DNA of 64,000 nucleotides from Buttiauxella sp049686335 (GTDB taxonomy: Bacteria > Pseudomonadota > Gammaproteobacteria > Enterobacterales > Enterobacteriaceae). Of the stretch, positions 16,408-25,033 are shown piece by piece; positions within the stretch are counted from its first letter, which is position 1, and each line of letters starts with the position of its first letter. The notes under the pieces were generated by a model. It saw only the letters and a list, made by a program, of their open reading frames with translations. It searched no databases and was not told where the DNA came from. The stretch spans positions 62,001 through 126,000 of the forward strand of contig NZ_JBAVHX010000004.1 of the NCBI RefSeq assembly GCF_049686335.1. The letters are read 5' to 3'. The translations under genes and the position numbers were made by a program.

Positions 16408-17924
16408 TGTCGCAAGATCCGATTGTTCTGCGTACCCGTGGTATTTCGATGCTGTTCCCCGGCACCGTGGCCCTCGACAACATTGATTACAACGTGTGGC
16501 GCGGCAAAGTGAACGTCATTATTGGCGAAAACGGCGCCGGGAAATCGACGCTGATGAAGATTCTGGCGGGCGTGCAGCAACCGAGCGTCGGTGAAATCGA
16601 ACTCAATGGCGAAGTCGTGCAATTTACCAGCACCCGTCAGGCGGCCGCTCACGGCATTGGCATGGTGCATCAGGAGCTGAATCTGTTTGAAAACCTGACG
16701 GTTGCCGAGAACATATTTTTAGGTCGCGAACTGCAACATGGCCTGTCGCCCATTGATGAAGCGACTCAACAAGCACGCAGTGCGGAATTGCTGAAACGTC
16801 TCGATCAGCCGATTTCCCCGAAAGAGCTGGTGGCAAACCTCAAGGTCGGTCAGCAACAACTGGTGGAAATTGCCAAAGCGCTGGCCGAAAACGCCGACAT
16901 TTTAATACTCGATGAACCGACCTCGGCATTAAGTAAAACCGAAGTCGACATCCTGTTTCGCGTCATCCGCGAACTCACCCGCCAGGGTGTGACCATCATC
17001 TATATCTCCCACCGCCTGGAAGAGTTAATGGCGATTGGCGATGTGATTACCATTTTGCGTGATGGCAAATTCCAGGCCGAGGCGCAGGTGTGCGACATCG
17101 ACGTGCCATGGATTGTGCGCGAAATGCTCGGCAGCGAACCCGTCTCCAGCTTCCTGAAACCCGGCCGCCAGTTTGGCGCGGCTATTCTTGAAGCCGGGCA
17201 TATCACCTGCGTCAATTCGGCGGGGAATACCGTGGTCGATGACGTCAGTTTCCAGGTACGTGCCGGAGAGATCGTCGGGATTTACGGGCTGATGGGGGCC
17301 GGACGCACCGAGTTATTCGAATGCCTGCTGGGAACGCAGCGTAACTATCTGGGCAAATTATGGCTCGACAGCAAGCCGGTGCCGTCGCGCCTCGCCACCG
17401 CTGAGCGCATCCGCATGGGAATGAGTCTGGTGCCCGAAGACCGTAAACGCACCGGGATTTTCCCGATTTCCTCTGTCGCCAGCAATCTGACTATCGCCAG
17501 TTTATGGCGGCGTTTGCAACGTGGTTTTGCCATTTCGCAGACCGATGAAACGGCAGTGGTTGCCAGCACCATCGGCAATCTGTCCATCAAGGTCTCCTCT
17601 CCCAATGTCGAAATTCAGGCGCTGAGCGGCGGCAACCAGCAAAAAGTGGTGATTGGTCGTTCACTGCTGACCAACCCCAAACTCCTGTTACTGGATGAAC
17701 CGACGCGCGGTATCGATGTTGGCGCGAAAGCGGATGTGTTTCGCATGATGGTTCAGCTCTCGGAGCAAGGGATTGCGGTGGTGTTTTCCACCTCGGATCT
17801 GAAAGAGATTATGGCGGTTTCCGACCGCATTCTGGTGATGTCCGGCGGCAAAGTCACCGCTGATATTCCCCGCGAACATGCCGAAGAGTCGGCATTGGTT
17901 TCCGCTAGTGCACAAGGGTTCTGA
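16407..17924 (+). CDS. Sugar ABC transporter ATPase, two-domain RbsA type
   Basis: A 505-residue fused tandem ATPase. The first domain has Walker A GENGAGKST, signature LKVGQQQLVEIAKAL and Walker B LILDEPTSAL. The second has a degenerate Walker A (GLMGAGRTE), signature LSGGNQQKVVIGRSL and Walker B LLLDEPTRGIDVGAK. This asymmetry is normal for RbsA/XylG-type proteins. It energises import through the neighbouring permease. The start overlaps the DUF2291 stop by one base, and the stop is one base before the permease ATG. Confidence 0.92.
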   Translation: MSQDPIVLRTRGISMLFPGTVALDNIDYNVWRGKVNVIIGENGAGKSTLMKILAGVQQPSVGEIELNGEVVQFTSTRQAAAHGIGMVHQELNLFENLTVAENIFLGRELQHGLSPIDEATQQARSAELLKRLDQPISPKELVANLKVGQQQLVEIAKALAENADILILDEPTSALSKTEVDILFRVIRELTRQGVTIIYISHRLEELMAIGDVITILRDGKFQAEAQVCDIDVPWIVREMLGSEPVSSFLKPGRQFGAAILEAGHITCVNSAGNTVVDDVSFQVRAGEIVGIYGLMGAGRTELFECLLGTQRNYLGKLWLDSKPVPSRLATAERIRMGMSLVPEDRKRTGIFPISSVASNLTIASLWRRLQRGFAISQTDETAVVASTIGNLSIKVSSPNVEIQALSGGNQQKVVIGRSLLTNPKLLLLDEPTRGIDVGAKADVFRMMVQLSEQGIAVVFSTSDLKEIMAVSDRILVMSGGKVTADIPREHAEESALVSASAQGF

Positions 17925-17925
17925 T

Positions 17926-19026
17926 ATGAAAACGAATGATACTGTCGCGCTCAACGCCAAACCCACCTCGCCGTTTAGCTCGCGGGAAAACCTGCTGTTG
18001 CTGTTGCTAAAACTCCGCACCTTTATTGCGCTGTTTTTGATTGTCGGCTTCTTCGCCATCATGGTGCCGGATTTCCTCGCCATGGGCAGTCTGGTGATCA
18101 TGATTAAACACATCGCAATCAACGCCTTCCTGGCACTGGGCATCACCTTTGTCATCATCACCGCGGGGATTGATCTGTCGATTGGCGCAACGCTCGGGCT
18201 GTGCGGCATGATTGCCGGTTGGCTGATTACCAAAGGCATTGTGTTGCCGATGTTTGGCATCGCCATTTTCCCGAGCGTGTGGGTGGTTGTGCCGCTGGTG
18301 CTGTTAATAGGCGGGCTGATTGGCGCGGGAAATGGCTGGATTATTACCCGCTACAATGTCGCGCCGTTTATCTGCACGCTCGGCACCATGTACGTGTTGC
18401 GCGGTGCCGCCATGCTGACCTCCGGCGGTGAAACCTTCCCCGGTCTTTCCGGTAATCCACAACTCGGTAATACCGGTTTTGACCTGATAGGTTCCGGCAC
18501 CTTCTTCGGTATCCCGTGGGCTATCTGGATAATGATTGTGCTCGCCATCGCGATTGCTTATGTCGCGCGTCGCCTGCCGTTTGGCCGCCATGTTTATGCT
18601 ATTGGCGATAACGAACGCGCCGCCGAACTCTCGGGCGTCAAAGTGCGCCAGGTAAAAATATGGGTCTACACCCTTTCAGGTTTTTGCGCCGCTATTGCCG
18701 GGATTGTGGTTTCCGCGCAACTGGTTGCCAGCCACCCAGCCAACGGTACCGCCTTTGAAATGAACGCCATCGCCGCGGTGGTACTTGGCGGCACATCCCT
18801 TGCCGGCGGGCGCGGCACGATCCTCGGCACCCTTGTTGGCGCATTTGTGATTGGTTTCCTCGCCGACGGGTTGGTGATGATGGGTGTGAGTGAATTCTGG
18901 CAAATGGTCATCAAAGGCATCGTGATTATCGTCGCGGTCATTATCGACCAGATGCAAAACCGCATGCAGCAGAAAGCCGCGGTGGTGGCGCAAAAGGCCA
19001 TTATGGAAAGTAGCGGGAAAGTGTAG
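17926..19026 (+). CDS. Sugar ABC transporter permease (RbsC type)
   Basis: A 366-residue inner-membrane permease with about ten hydrophobic segments and the RbsC-type motifs GITFVIITAGIDLSIGATLG, YAIGDNERAAELSGVKV and AVVLGGTSLAGGRGTI. The ATG at 17926 is directly after the ATPase stop and is preferred over the upstream in-frame start at 17878, which lies inside the ATPase gene. It completes the importer formed by genes at 14850 and 16407. Immediately downstream, GATGGG and CCCATC around a T run (about 19046-19067) could form a weak attenuator before the enzyme genes. Confidence 0.92.
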   Translation: MKTNDTVALNAKPTSPFSSRENLLLLLLKLRTFIALFLIVGFFAIMVPDFLAMGSLVIMIKHIAINAFLALGITFVIITAGIDLSIGATLGLCGMIAGWLITKGIVLPMFGIAIFPSVWVVVPLVLLIGGLIGAGNGWIITRYNVAPFICTLGTMYVLRGAAMLTSGGETFPGLSGNPQLGNTGFDLIGSGTFFGIPWAIWIMIVLAIAIAYVARRLPFGRHVYAIGDNERAAELSGVKVRQVKIWVYTLSGFCAAIAGIVVSAQLVASHPANGTAFEMNAIAAVVLGGTSLAGGRGTILGTLVGAFVIGFLADGLVMMGVSEFWQMVIKGIVIIVAVIIDQMQNRMQQKAAVVAQKAIMESSGKV

Positions 19027-19112
19027 CGCGTCACAAATCCAGCATGATGGGCTTTTTTTTACCCATCCGGAATATTTATTCGTCTATGATTTTTAATGCA
19101 AGAGGTAACACT

Positions 19113-19943
19113 ATGAATCCGTTCGCACTGTCAGTTACGGATCTGGAAAAGAGAGCGCGCGCTGTCCGTCGCCGCATCGTCCTTCTAAATGCCAACAGTC
19201 CGGCAGGTGGCCATACCGGAGCCGATTTATCACAGGTGGAAATCCTCACCGCCCTGTACTTTCGGATACTGAATTGTTCGCCAGAGCTGATAAATAGCGA
19301 CGAGCGCGACATCTATATTCAGTCCAAAGGCCATGCGGTTGGCGGCTATTACTGTGTACTGGCAGAAGCAGGATTTATTCCGCTGGAGTGGCTGCCGACT
19401 TACCAGCACGCCGATTCACACCTGCCTGGTCATCCGGTGAAACATAAAACACCAGGTGTGGAGCTTAACACGGGCGCACTCGGCCACGGCCTGCCCGTCG
19501 CCGTCGGTATCGCGTTGGCAGCAAAGCGTAATAACAGCCTTCGTCGTGTATTCGTGGTCACCGGGGATGGTGAATTAGCCGAGGGCAGTAACTGGGAAGC
19601 CGCTCTGGTCGCCGCCCATTATCAGCTCGATAACCTGATCATTATTAACGATAAGAACAACCTGCAACTCGCGGGTTCGACCAAAGAGATCCTTAACACC
19701 GATCCGCTGGATGAGAAATGGCGCGCGTTTGGCATGGAAGTCACCGAATGTCGTGGCAATGACATGGCCGACGTCGTCGCGACACTGGAAGGGTTGGAGC
19801 CGCACGGCAAACCGCATGTGGTGATCGCCAACACCACCAAAGGCGCGGGCATCTCCTTTATTCAGGGACGTGCAGAATGGCACCACCGGATACCAAAAGG
19901 TGACGAAATCGAACTGGCGCTGGAGGAACTGAAAGATGAGTAA
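19113..19943 (+). CDS. aptA: Apulose-4-phosphate transketolase subunit A (transketolase N-terminal half)
   Basis: A 276-residue protein equal to the N-terminal thiamine-diphosphate-binding half of transketolase. It has GGHTGADLSQVEILTALYF, GALGHGLPVAVGIALAAK and the cofactor motif starting VTGDGELAEGSNWEAAL and ending INDKNN. The start at 19113 has AGAGG upstream; the longer frame adds a hydrophobic leader without support. It overlaps aptB by 8 bp. Split transketolases with an FGGY kinase and a fucose-isomerase-like enzyme define the published transketolase route for D-apiose, where AptAB converts apulose 4-phosphate plus glyceraldehyde 3-phosphate to dihydroxyacetone phosphate and xylulose 5-phosphate. 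Assignment rests on this gene combination. Confidence 0.75.
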   Translation: MNPFALSVTDLEKRARAVRRRIVLLNANSPAGGHTGADLSQVEILTALYFRILNCSPELINSDERDIYIQSKGHAVGGYYCVLAEAGFIPLEWLPTYQHADSHLPGHPVKHKTPGVELNTGALGHGLPVAVGIALAAKRNNSLRRVFVVTGDGELAEGSNWEAALVAAHYQLDNLIIINDKNNLQLAGSTKEILNTDPLDEKWRAFGMEVTECRGNDMADVVATLEGLEPHGKPHVVIANTTKGAGISFIQGRAEWHHRIPKGDEIELALEELKDE

Positions 19944-20880
19944 TAGCGAACATCTGGCAACCGTGATGGTGAATGCCTTTATTGACGCCGTCGAACGCGG
20001 CGTGGACCTGGTGCCGGTGGTCGCGGACTCCACCTCTACGGCCAAAATATCTCCGTTTATCAAACAATTTCCAGACCGGCTGGTGAATGTTGGGATTGCC
20101 GAGCAAACCCTGGTGGGCACCGCGGTGGGTTTATCGATGGGCGGTAAAATTGCCGTCACCTGCAACGCCGCACCTTTTTTGATTTCACGTGCCAACGAAC
20201 AGATCAAAGTGGACGTCTGCTACAACAATAGCAACGTGAAACTGTTTGGCCTCAATGCGGGCGCCAGCTACGGCCCGCTCGCCAGTACTCACCACAGTAT
20301 TGATGACATCGCCGTGCTGCGCGGTTTTGGCAATATCGAAATCTATGCACCGTCCTGCCCGATTGAGTGCCGCCAGATTATCGACTACGCCCTCGAACAC
20401 GTTGGGCCGGTCTATATTCGCCTCGATGGTAAAGCGCTTCCGGAATTGCACGACGCCGATTACCGCTTTACGCCAGGTAGCATTGACCTGTTGCGCGAAG
20501 GTGCAGATGTGGCGTTAGTTGCCATGGGTTCGACGGTACATGAAGTTGTCACAGCTGCGGCGCAGCTCGCAGATTTGGGCATTAATGCGGCGGTGATCAA
20601 CGTTCCGTCTATCCGACCTTGCGATACCGCTCAACTTCTCACCATGCTTAAAAAATCACGTCACGTGATAACCGTTGAAGAGCACAACGTGAATGGCGGT
20701 GTGGGCAGTCTGGTGGCTGAAGTGTTAGCCGAAGCCGGTTGCGGCATCCCGTTGTTACGGCTGGGCATTACCGACGGTAGCTATGCGATTGCCGCGGATC
20801 GTAAGGAAATGCGTGCCCATCATGGAATTGATGCCGCAGGAGTGACTCGTTCCGCCACGGCGCTTTGCAAAGGAGCATAG
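19936..20880 (+). CDS. aptB: Apulose-4-phosphate transketolase subunit B (transketolase C-terminal half)
   Basis: A 314-residue protein equal to the pyrimidine-binding and C-terminal domains of transketolase. The catalytic Glu is in VNVGIAEQTLVGTAVGLSMG (residues about 52-71), and the C-terminal domain has VALVAMGSTVHEVV and VITVEEHNVNGGVGS. It needs AptA for the diphosphate site. It overlaps aptA by 8 bp, and the kinase gene begins 2 bp after its stop with AAGGAG inside the aptB end. Alternative substrates for split transketolases exist, so the exact sugar is inferred from context. Confidence 0.75.
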   Translation: MSNSEHLATVMVNAFIDAVERGVDLVPVVADSTSTAKISPFIKQFPDRLVNVGIAEQTLVGTAVGLSMGGKIAVTCNAAPFLISRANEQIKVDVCYNNSNVKLFGLNAGASYGPLASTHHSIDDIAVLRGFGNIEIYAPSCPIECRQIIDYALEHVGPVYIRLDGKALPELHDADYRFTPGSIDLLREGADVALVAMGSTVHEVVTAAAQLADLGINAAVINVPSIRPCDTAQLLTMLKKSRHVITVEEHNVNGGVGSLVAEVLAEAGCGIPLLRLGITDGSYAIAADRKEMRAHHGIDAAGVTRSATALCKGA

Positions 20881-20882
20881 CC

Positions 20883-22388
20883 ATGTCCAGCCCGATAATT
20901 CTGGCTATTGATGAGGGCACCACCAACGCCAAAGTTGTGGCGGTCGATCGTGATGGGATTATTTGCGCCCGTTACAGTGTCGGCGTACCGATGAACCACC
21001 CCGCCCCCGGGCTTGCCGAGCAAGATCCGATGGTGTTATGGCAAGCGGTAAGCGAGGCACTGAGCGGCTGTTTACAGCAACTCGATTCAGTCAGCGTCGC
21101 AGGGATTGCCATCAGTAATCAGCGCGAATCGGTGCTGGTGTGGCAGCGTCACGACGGAAAACCGCTCACTCCGGTGGTGAGCTGGCAAGACCGACGTTCA
21201 GAAGCGCAGTGCCAGGCGTTACTCAGCGCGGGTCACGGCGAATTAATAACCCAGCTGACGGGCTTGCCGGTTGATCCTCTGTTCCCGGCGGCGAAGATTC
21301 GCTCCCTGCTCGATGCGATTCCTGACGGGTTGTTACGCGCCGAACGCGGGGAGTTGTGCATTGGCACCATCGATAGCTGGCTGTGCTGGCAACTGACTGA
21401 CGGGCACGCTTTTACGACCGATTTTTCCAACGCCGCCCGCACCCAACTGTTCAATATTTATCAGGGCCAGTGGGACGATGAGTTGCTGAAAATATTCGGC
21501 ATTCCTTGCGCAGCACTGCCAGAAGTTCGCCCTTCGGCCTCCCACCACGGTGAAGTGCAAATCGGCACAATTGCGGGACTGGCAACAGGAACCCCGATCC
21601 TGGCACTGATTGGTGACTCGCACGCCGCACTGTACGCCCAACGCAGCTTGTGCGGACAGGTGGTGAAAGCCACGTATGGCACCGGCTCGTCGTTAATGTT
21701 GTCGTTGCCCGAACCGGTCAAACGCAGCAATTCGCTGAGCACCACGCTTGCCTGGCATGACGGTGAGCTGAATTACGCTCTCGAAGGCAACATTACTCAC
21801 ACCGGTTCAGGTGCCGCCTGGCTGGGAAAAATGCTGGGAATTAACGACCCCGCCGCCCTGACGCAACTGGCGCAATCCACGCTGGATAATCAGGGCGTGT
21901 ATTACGTCCCGGCGCTCTCCGGCCTTGGTGCTCCCTGGTGGGATTTGCATGCACGCGGCATGATTTGTGGCCTGACTGACGCCGCCACCCCCGCCGTACT
22001 GGCGAGAGCGGCACTGGAATCACTGGTCTACCAAATCGCTGATGTCTTTTTCGCGATGGAGCAAGCCACCGGCCAGCGTATTGAATCGCTGTGCGTTGAC
22101 GGCACCGCCACCAAAAATCGCTGGTTGATGCAGTTACAAGCCAATGTGCTGCAACGCCCGCTCATCATTCAGCCAGCGGCGGAAATCTCGGCACTCGGTG
22201 CCACGCTGCTGGCCGGAAAAACCCTCGGTTGGTGGCAAGACGGCACAGCCCTTGCGGCCCTGGCAAACTGCGGCGAGCGTTTAGAGCCGCAGGCAGAACA
22301 ACAAAAAGTAATGCAAGAAAACTATAAACAGTGGCTTGAAGCTGTGGCGCGCTGCCGCTTTGTGCCGAATCATAATCTTCTGGCCTAA
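20883..22388 (+). CDS. aplK: FGGY sugar kinase, probable apulose kinase
   Basis: A 501-residue FGGY-family carbohydrate kinase. Motifs: AIDEGTTNAKVVAVDRDG at the N-terminus (phosphate 1), SNQRESVLVW, GDSHAALYAQRSLCG, TYGTGSSLMLSL, and a late FGGY signature region VCVDGTATKNRWLMQLQANVLQRP-like (seen as LCVDGTATKNRWLMQ then LQANVLQRPL). The ATG at 20883 follows AAGGAGCATAGCC; the upstream in-frame ATG at 20865 lies inside aptB. In the D-apiose transketolase route AplK makes apulose 4-phosphate. Glycerol- or xylulose-kinase-like substrates cannot be excluded from sequence alone. Confidence 0.75.
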   Translation: MSSPIILAIDEGTTNAKVVAVDRDGIICARYSVGVPMNHPAPGLAEQDPMVLWQAVSEALSGCLQQLDSVSVAGIAISNQRESVLVWQRHDGKPLTPVVSWQDRRSEAQCQALLSAGHGELITQLTGLPVDPLFPAAKIRSLLDAIPDGLLRAERGELCIGTIDSWLCWQLTDGHAFTTDFSNAARTQLFNIYQGQWDDELLKIFGIPCAALPEVRPSASHHGEVQIGTIAGLATGTPILALIGDSHAALYAQRSLCGQVVKATYGTGSSLMLSLPEPVKRSNSLSTTLAWHDGELNYALEGNITHTGSGAAWLGKMLGINDPAALTQLAQSTLDNQGVYYVPALSGLGAPWWDLHARGMICGLTDAATPAVLARAALESLVYQIADVFFAMEQATGQRIESLCVDGTATKNRWLMQLQANVLQRPLIIQPAAEISALGATLLAGKTLGWWQDGTALAALANCGERLEPQAEQQKVMQENYKQWLEAVARCRFVPNHNLLA

Positions 22389-22449
22389 GTCATTCGAGGT
22401 GCAGGCGAGCGAGAGCAGCTAACACGCCTGCAACTTGAAGAACGACGGC
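22389..22449. repeat. Shortened ERIC-like element
   Basis: About 61 bp with inversely related ends (ATTCGAGGTGCAGGC and CCTGCAACTTGAAGAACGAC) that match the termini of the longer ERIC elements elsewhere in this window, but without the ERIC core. It lies between aplK and the isomerase gene, so it should be co-transcribed and fold as a hairpin inside the operon mRNA. Confidence 0.65.
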
Positions 22450-22468
22450 TAAATTCTGGAGTGAAGCC

Positions 22469-23887
22469 ATGTCTCGTATCCCAAAACAACTCACCTTCGG
22501 CGTAATCATCGGTAACCGTGGGTTTTTCCCGAGCTATTTAGTGGCACAGGCGCATGAACAGGCCGAAGCGCTGTTTAGCAAACTGGGTATCAACACCGTG
22601 ATGTTAAAAGATGGGCAAACCCATCTGGGTGGCGTAGAAACCCGTCAGGACGCCAAAGTGTGCGCCGAACTTTTCCGCCAGCATCGTGATGAAATTCATG
22701 GTGTTGTGGTGCTACTGCCGAACTTTGGTGACGAAAAAGCGGTCGCAGAAGCGATTCGTTTGTCGGGTCTTAACGTCCCGGTATTGATCCAGGCCGAAGA
22801 AGATAATCTCGACAAAATGGGGCTGGCGACTCGCCGTGATAGTTTCTGCGGGAAAATCTCCCTGTGTAATAACCTGCGCCAGTACAACATTCCGTTCACC
22901 CTCACCACACAGCATGTTTGCGCCTTAAGCGGTGAAGTGTTCGAAGCCGATTTACAGCGCTTTGCCCAAATTTGTCGGGTGGTGAAATCCATGCAGGGCG
23001 TGCGAATTGGTGCGATTGGTGCGCGTCCGGCCAGCTTCAACACGGTGCGCTATAGCGAAAAACTGCTCGAGAAAATGGGCGTGGCGGTTGAAACTCTCGA
23101 CCTTTCAGAAATCTTCACCCGCATCAAACATATCAGTGATGACGACCTGCGCGTACACGAGAAGCGCGGCATCTTAATTGAGAATGCCGATGCCAGTGGC
23201 ATCCCGGCAGACAAATTGACCACCATGGCAAAACTGTTTGTGGTGATCAGCGAATGGGTGGTGGCAAACGACATCGACACCACTGCGATCCAGTGCTGGA
23301 CGTCGCTTCAGGAAAACCTCGGGATTAACGTCTGTTCCATCATGAGTGTGATGTCCGGGCAGTTAATGCCAAGCGCCTGCGAAGTGGATGTGATGGGTGC
23401 GCTGTCAATGTACGCCCTTGCCAGCGCGTCGCTCAATCCCGCCTCGATTGCCGACTGGAATAACAACTTCGGCGACGATCGCAACAAATGCGTGCTGTTC
23501 CACTGCGGCAACTTCGCCAGCAGCAGCCTGGAATCACCGTCGATGGGCACGGCGGATATTATCGGTACCACCGTGGGTAAAGAGAACACCTGCGGCGCGG
23601 TACATGGTCGCCTGAAAAGCGGCGCGCTGACCTACTTCCGTCTGTCATCGGATGATTTCACCGGCGAAGTTAAAGCCTATGTCGGCGAAGGCCAGTCGGT
23701 TGATGATGCGCTGGATACCGTCGGTTGCCGCGCGGTGATTGAAGTGCCGCATCTGGAGAATTTACTGGCGTGGATTTGTAATAACGGCTTTGAACACCAC
23801 GTCGCCATGAACCACTCAGCGACGGGTGTGGTTTTGCAGGAAGCGTTCAGTAAGTATTTGAACGTGAATTGTTATTTGCATCGTTAA
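22469..23887 (+). CDS. apsI: L-fucose-isomerase-family protein, probable D-apiose isomerase
   Basis: A 472-residue member of the L-fucose isomerase family, shorter than FucI (about 590). Candidate metal ligands and catalytic residues are in SACEVDVMGALSMYAL (Glu), DWNNNFGDDRNKCVLFHCG (Asp) and HHVAMNHSATG (His). In published D-apiose loci a protein of this family isomerises D-apiose to the ketose apulose, the substrate of AplK. It is the last gene of the operon, separated from aplK by a short ERIC-like element and followed by REP sequences. The symbol follows the apiose nomenclature as I recall it. Activity on other aldoses is possible. Confidence 0.65.
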   Translation: MSRIPKQLTFGVIIGNRGFFPSYLVAQAHEQAEALFSKLGINTVMLKDGQTHLGGVETRQDAKVCAELFRQHRDEIHGVVVLLPNFGDEKAVAEAIRLSGLNVPVLIQAEEDNLDKMGLATRRDSFCGKISLCNNLRQYNIPFTLTTQHVCALSGEVFEADLQRFAQICRVVKSMQGVRIGAIGARPASFNTVRYSEKLLEKMGVAVETLDLSEIFTRIKHISDDDLRVHEKRGILIENADASGIPADKLTTMAKLFVVISEWVVANDIDTTAIQCWTSLQENLGINVCSIMSVMSGQLMPSACEVDVMGALSMYALASASLNPASIADWNNNFGDDRNKCVLFHCGNFASSSLESPSMGTADIIGTTVGKENTCGAVHGRLKSGALTYFRLSSDDFTGEVKAYVGEGQSVDDALDTVGCRAVIEVPHLENLLAWICNNGFEHHVAMNHSATGVVLQEAFSKYLNVNCYLHR

Positions 23888-23895
23888 GGTGAAAT

Positions 23896-23995
23896 GGTGG
23901 ATGACGCATTCGCTTATCCACCCTACCTCTATCCACCCTACAACAGCACTACGTGTTTTGACTTTGTAGGGCGGATAAGCGCAGCGTCATCCGCC
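23896..23995. repeat. BIME: paired REP palindromes after the sugar operon
   Basis: A REP (GGTGGATGACGCATTCGCTT with ATCCACCCTAC), a duplicated half (ATCCACCCTAC), a spacer, and an inverted REP with the variant arm GGCGGATAAGCGCAGCGTCA plus TCCGCC. It lies between the isomerase gene and the convergent ydcF gene and may stabilise both 3' ends. Confidence 0.85.
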
Positions 23996-24003
23996 GAAAT
24001 CAT

Positions 24004-24810
24004 TCATATTGATAACCCACGCTCGCGCATCAACTGAGCGAGTGCGGCGTCCCTGGCCAGAACGTCCCAGGCATCAATCACCGCCGTCGGGATATCAACA
24101 TGGGTGATAAAATCCCGCCCTTGTGGACCGTAACCCTGGGCATCATCTCTGATACGTGGAATCTCCCCGAGCGCCAGCGAAATATAACGCTCAACCGGCC
24201 ATAAGCCCTTTTCATCAAGTGTAAACGTCGTCCGGGTACCGTGACTCTGCAGAACCGGCACCACGCCCGGCCAGCTGCGCCAGTGCGGTTGATGCGCTTC
24301 ACCCTGCCAGACGCGTTCAAAAGTCGCGACGGTACGGCGTTGCATAGTCGGGTCCTGAACGATAATCACGCTCTTAGGGGTAATGTGCAGCGTTTGCATC
24401 AAGTCATAACTAAAACGCGCGTTCTCTCCGCAGTTGCTGGACTTCTCTTCCGTCAGCACTTTTTCTGCGGGGATCTTCCAGAACTGGGTAGCAATATCTT
24501 TGAGGATGGCAGCTTCCGCACGCCCGGTAGTGGGAATGGTGTTCAATAGCGGGTGTTTAGCGATAGCGCTGTATAAAAAGGTGGTGGAATGGCCGATGCC
24601 ACCGGTAATCAGCAGCGGCAATTCACTGTTGGCCGCCAGCTGGCACGCCGCTTCAATCGTCGGGATAACGGCATTGCCGGCGAGGATAATCAGCTCCCCA
24701 TCAGACACGGCGGGCGGTGCATCAAACTCATTATGAGAAAGCCACTCGCCAAGCGTATTAATGGCATCGATAGTTGTGGCCTGCAAAGCTGGAAATGTTG
24801 TCGTCAACAT
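24004..24810 (-). CDS. ydcF: YdcF, DUF218 domain protein
   Basis: A 268-residue protein collinear with E. coli YdcF (266 residues), containing the DUF218 core: ILAGNAVIPTIEAA, LLITGGIGHSTTFLYSAIA, TGRAEAAILKDIA, SSNCGENARFSYDLM and IVVQDPTMQRRTVATF. The E. coli protein has a known structure and binds S-adenosylmethionine; its reaction is not known. In E. coli ydcF lies directly next to aldA, and here about 10 kb of sugar genes separate the two. REP elements lie on both sides. Confidence 0.93.
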   Translation of the reverse strand: MLTTTFPALQATTIDAINTLGEWLSHNEFDAPPAVSDGELIILAGNAVIPTIEAACQLAANSELPLLITGGIGHSTTFLYSAIAKHPLLNTIPTTGRAEAAILKDIATQFWKIPAEKVLTEEKSSNCGENARFSYDLMQTLHITPKSVIIVQDPTMQRRTVATFERVWQGEAHQPHWRSWPGVVPVLQSHGTRTTFTLDEKGLWPVERYISLALGEIPRIRDDAQGYGPQGRDFITHVDIPTAVIDAWDVLARDAALAQLMRERGLSI

Positions 24811-24905
24811 AACCCCTCCTTGTTAAAAACCAGCGCACATCATAACGCAGGCCATAACGTTACAGTATAGGGGAGCTCTGAGACTTCAATAAGCGTGGCG
24901 AAAAC

Positions 24906-25024
24906 GGTGGATGACGCTGGCGCTTATCCACCCTACAAACCGTTTTTCGTAGGTCGGATAAACGTAGCGTCATGCACCCTACAAAACCGTAATTCGTAGG
25001 TCGGATAAGCGTAGCGTCATCCGA
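24906..25024. repeat. Triple REP cluster
   Basis: Three REP palindromes in a row between ydcF and the GH13 gene: one of the GGTGGATGACG/TATCCACCCTAC type and two of the GTAGGTCGGATAA/GTCATCCGAC type (the middle one hybrid, ending ATGCACCCTAC). Two sequence classes of REP alternate across the window. Confidence 0.85.
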
Positions 25025-25033
25025 CAAATCTGT

